Of a stretch of DNA of 64,000 nt, positions 63,527-64,000 are shown in pieces. This stretch comes from Planctomycetota bacterium (lineage in GTDB: Bacteria > Planctomycetota > Phycisphaerae > UBA1845). The stretch is from contig JACQFE010000019.1 of NCBI GenBank assembly GCA_016200265.1, positions 1 to 64,000 on the forward strand, read 5' to 3'. A program made the position numbers and the translations under genes. How positions within the stretch are numbered: position 1 is the first letter of the stretch; each line of letters opens with the position of its first letter. Below the pieces are notes generated by a model. That model worked only from the letters and a program-made list of their open reading frames with translations. It had not been told where the DNA came from and searched no databases.

Positions 63527-64000
63527 ATGAGCAGTTACGGGCTATGGCTGTCGGCGGCGGGGATGATGGTGAATGATCACCAGCAGACGCTCCTCACCAA
63601 CAACATGGCCAACATGCAGACGCCCGGCTTCAAGCACGATCTCGCGGTCGTGACCCAGCGTCGCGTCGAATCCCAGGTCGCGCCCGGTGGAATGATGGCG
63701 GCGAGCCCGGTGATGGACTCAATGACCGGCGGCGTCAATGTCCGTCCGGCATTTTGGAGTCACCAGCAGGGGCCCATCGAAACGACCGGACGGCCGCTCG
63801 ATGTCGCCATCGACGGCGATGGATTTTTCGCGGTGCATGATGGAAAGGACACACGCTTCACTCGAAACGGCGCCTTGACCGTCAATTCCGGCGGCGAGCT
63901 GGCGCTCTCCACGGAATCCGGCCGGTGGAAGATCGTGGACGGAAATTCAGGCGGGCCGATCGTGATTGATCCGGCCAATCCCATCATCGAAGTGTCATCC
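63527..64000 (+). CDS. flagellar basal-body rod protein (FlgF/FlgG type, partial)
   Basis: The start MSSYGLWLSAAGMMVNDHQQ followed by TLLTNNMANMQTPGFKHD is the N-terminal rod-protein signature (hydrophobic helix with N-N-x-A-N ... T-P-G-F). Later GPIETTGRPLDVAIDGDGFF and FTRNGALTVNSGGELAL match the FlgF/FlgG core. These proteins build the rod of the flagellar basal body in the periplasm. The gene runs off the right edge at residue 158, so FlgF and FlgG cannot be told apart; first position in the operon slightly favours FlgF. Confidence 0.9.
   Translation, partial: MSSYGLWLSAAGMMVNDHQQTLLTNNMANMQTPGFKHDLAVVTQRRVESQVAPGGMMAASPVMDSMTGGVNVRPAFWSHQQGPIETTGRPLDVAIDGDGFFAVHDGKDTRFTRNGALTVNSGGELALSTESGRWKIVDGNSGGPIVIDPANPIIEVSS

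Noticed and set aside
1-64000. tRNA, rRNA, CRISPR arrays or insertion-sequence transposases
   Set aside because: None was seen on reading; short tRNAs could be missed without a covariance search.

Overview
The window reads as chromosomal DNA of a planctomycete-like bacterium (Planctomycetota, possibly Phycisphaerae-related). This is inferred from protein style: families of secreted cysteine-rich proteins with dockerin-like or IPTL-CTERM tails, a large FG-GAP lipoprotein, a secreted RCC1-repeat protein, and a division cluster (mraZ, rsmH, ftsL, ftsI) with no Mur or ftsZ genes alongside. No rRNA, tRNA or CRISPR array was seen. No database search was possible; family names rest on motifs read by eye.

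Layout. (1) 0-8.84 kb, minus strand: a Mu-like phage head module running right to left: terminase large subunit, DUF935 portal, gpI-type protease/scaffold, decoration-like protein, gpT major capsid, gp36-like DUF1320 protein, a probable neck/tail-completion protein and four unknown small proteins. It continues past the left edge. (2) 8.9-23.2 kb, plus strand: seven tandem paralogues of secreted Cys-rich proteins, probably one operon. All share an N-terminal module. The first five end in a degenerate dockerin-like module, the last two in an IPTL-CTERM sorting signal. (3) 23.5-27.5 kb: a 1,329-residue FG-GAP/DNRLRE/dockerin-type lipoprotein. (4) 27.6-32.2 kb: tetrapyrrole operon hemA, CbiX-type chelatase, fused cobA-hemD, hemB. 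(5) 32.3-39.7 kb, minus: mraZ, small ORF, rsmH, LysM protein, ftsL, ftsI, argS. (6) 40-42.6 kb: an RCC1-repeat protein ending in the same dockerin-like module as region 2. (7) 43-49.7 kb: a small conserved hypothetical, queF, a cytochrome bc-type operon (nonaheme cytochrome c, Rieske, cytochrome b), a divergent tetraheme cytochrome c and a Cys/Met-metabolism PLP enzyme. (8) 49.7-52.6 kb: a repeat-rich island carrying a Type II restriction-modification pair. (9) 52.6-60.7 kb: alpha/beta hydrolase, a decayed Cys-rich gene, a HEAT-repeat protein, an 836-residue protein with a dense CCG-x-x-DPCCG repeat domain, folC, and decayed remnants. (10) 60.7-64 kb: a nucleotidyltransferase/small-protein pair, asnS, and the start of a flagellar rod operon (flgF/flgG type).

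How it fits together. Housekeeping operons (heme/siroheme, division, respiration, tRNA charging, folate) are interleaved with large secreted or surface protein families that appear to be expanding by tandem duplication and exchange of C-terminal modules. The most unusual items are the seven-gene array with its conserved spacers and swapped C-termini, and the vicinal-dicysteine repeat protein. A LysM gene inside the division cluster and a nonaheme cytochrome standing where cytochrome c1 would be are also notable. Several families of short hairpin repeats are scattered between genes, mainly near 39 kb and across 49.7-52.5 kb.
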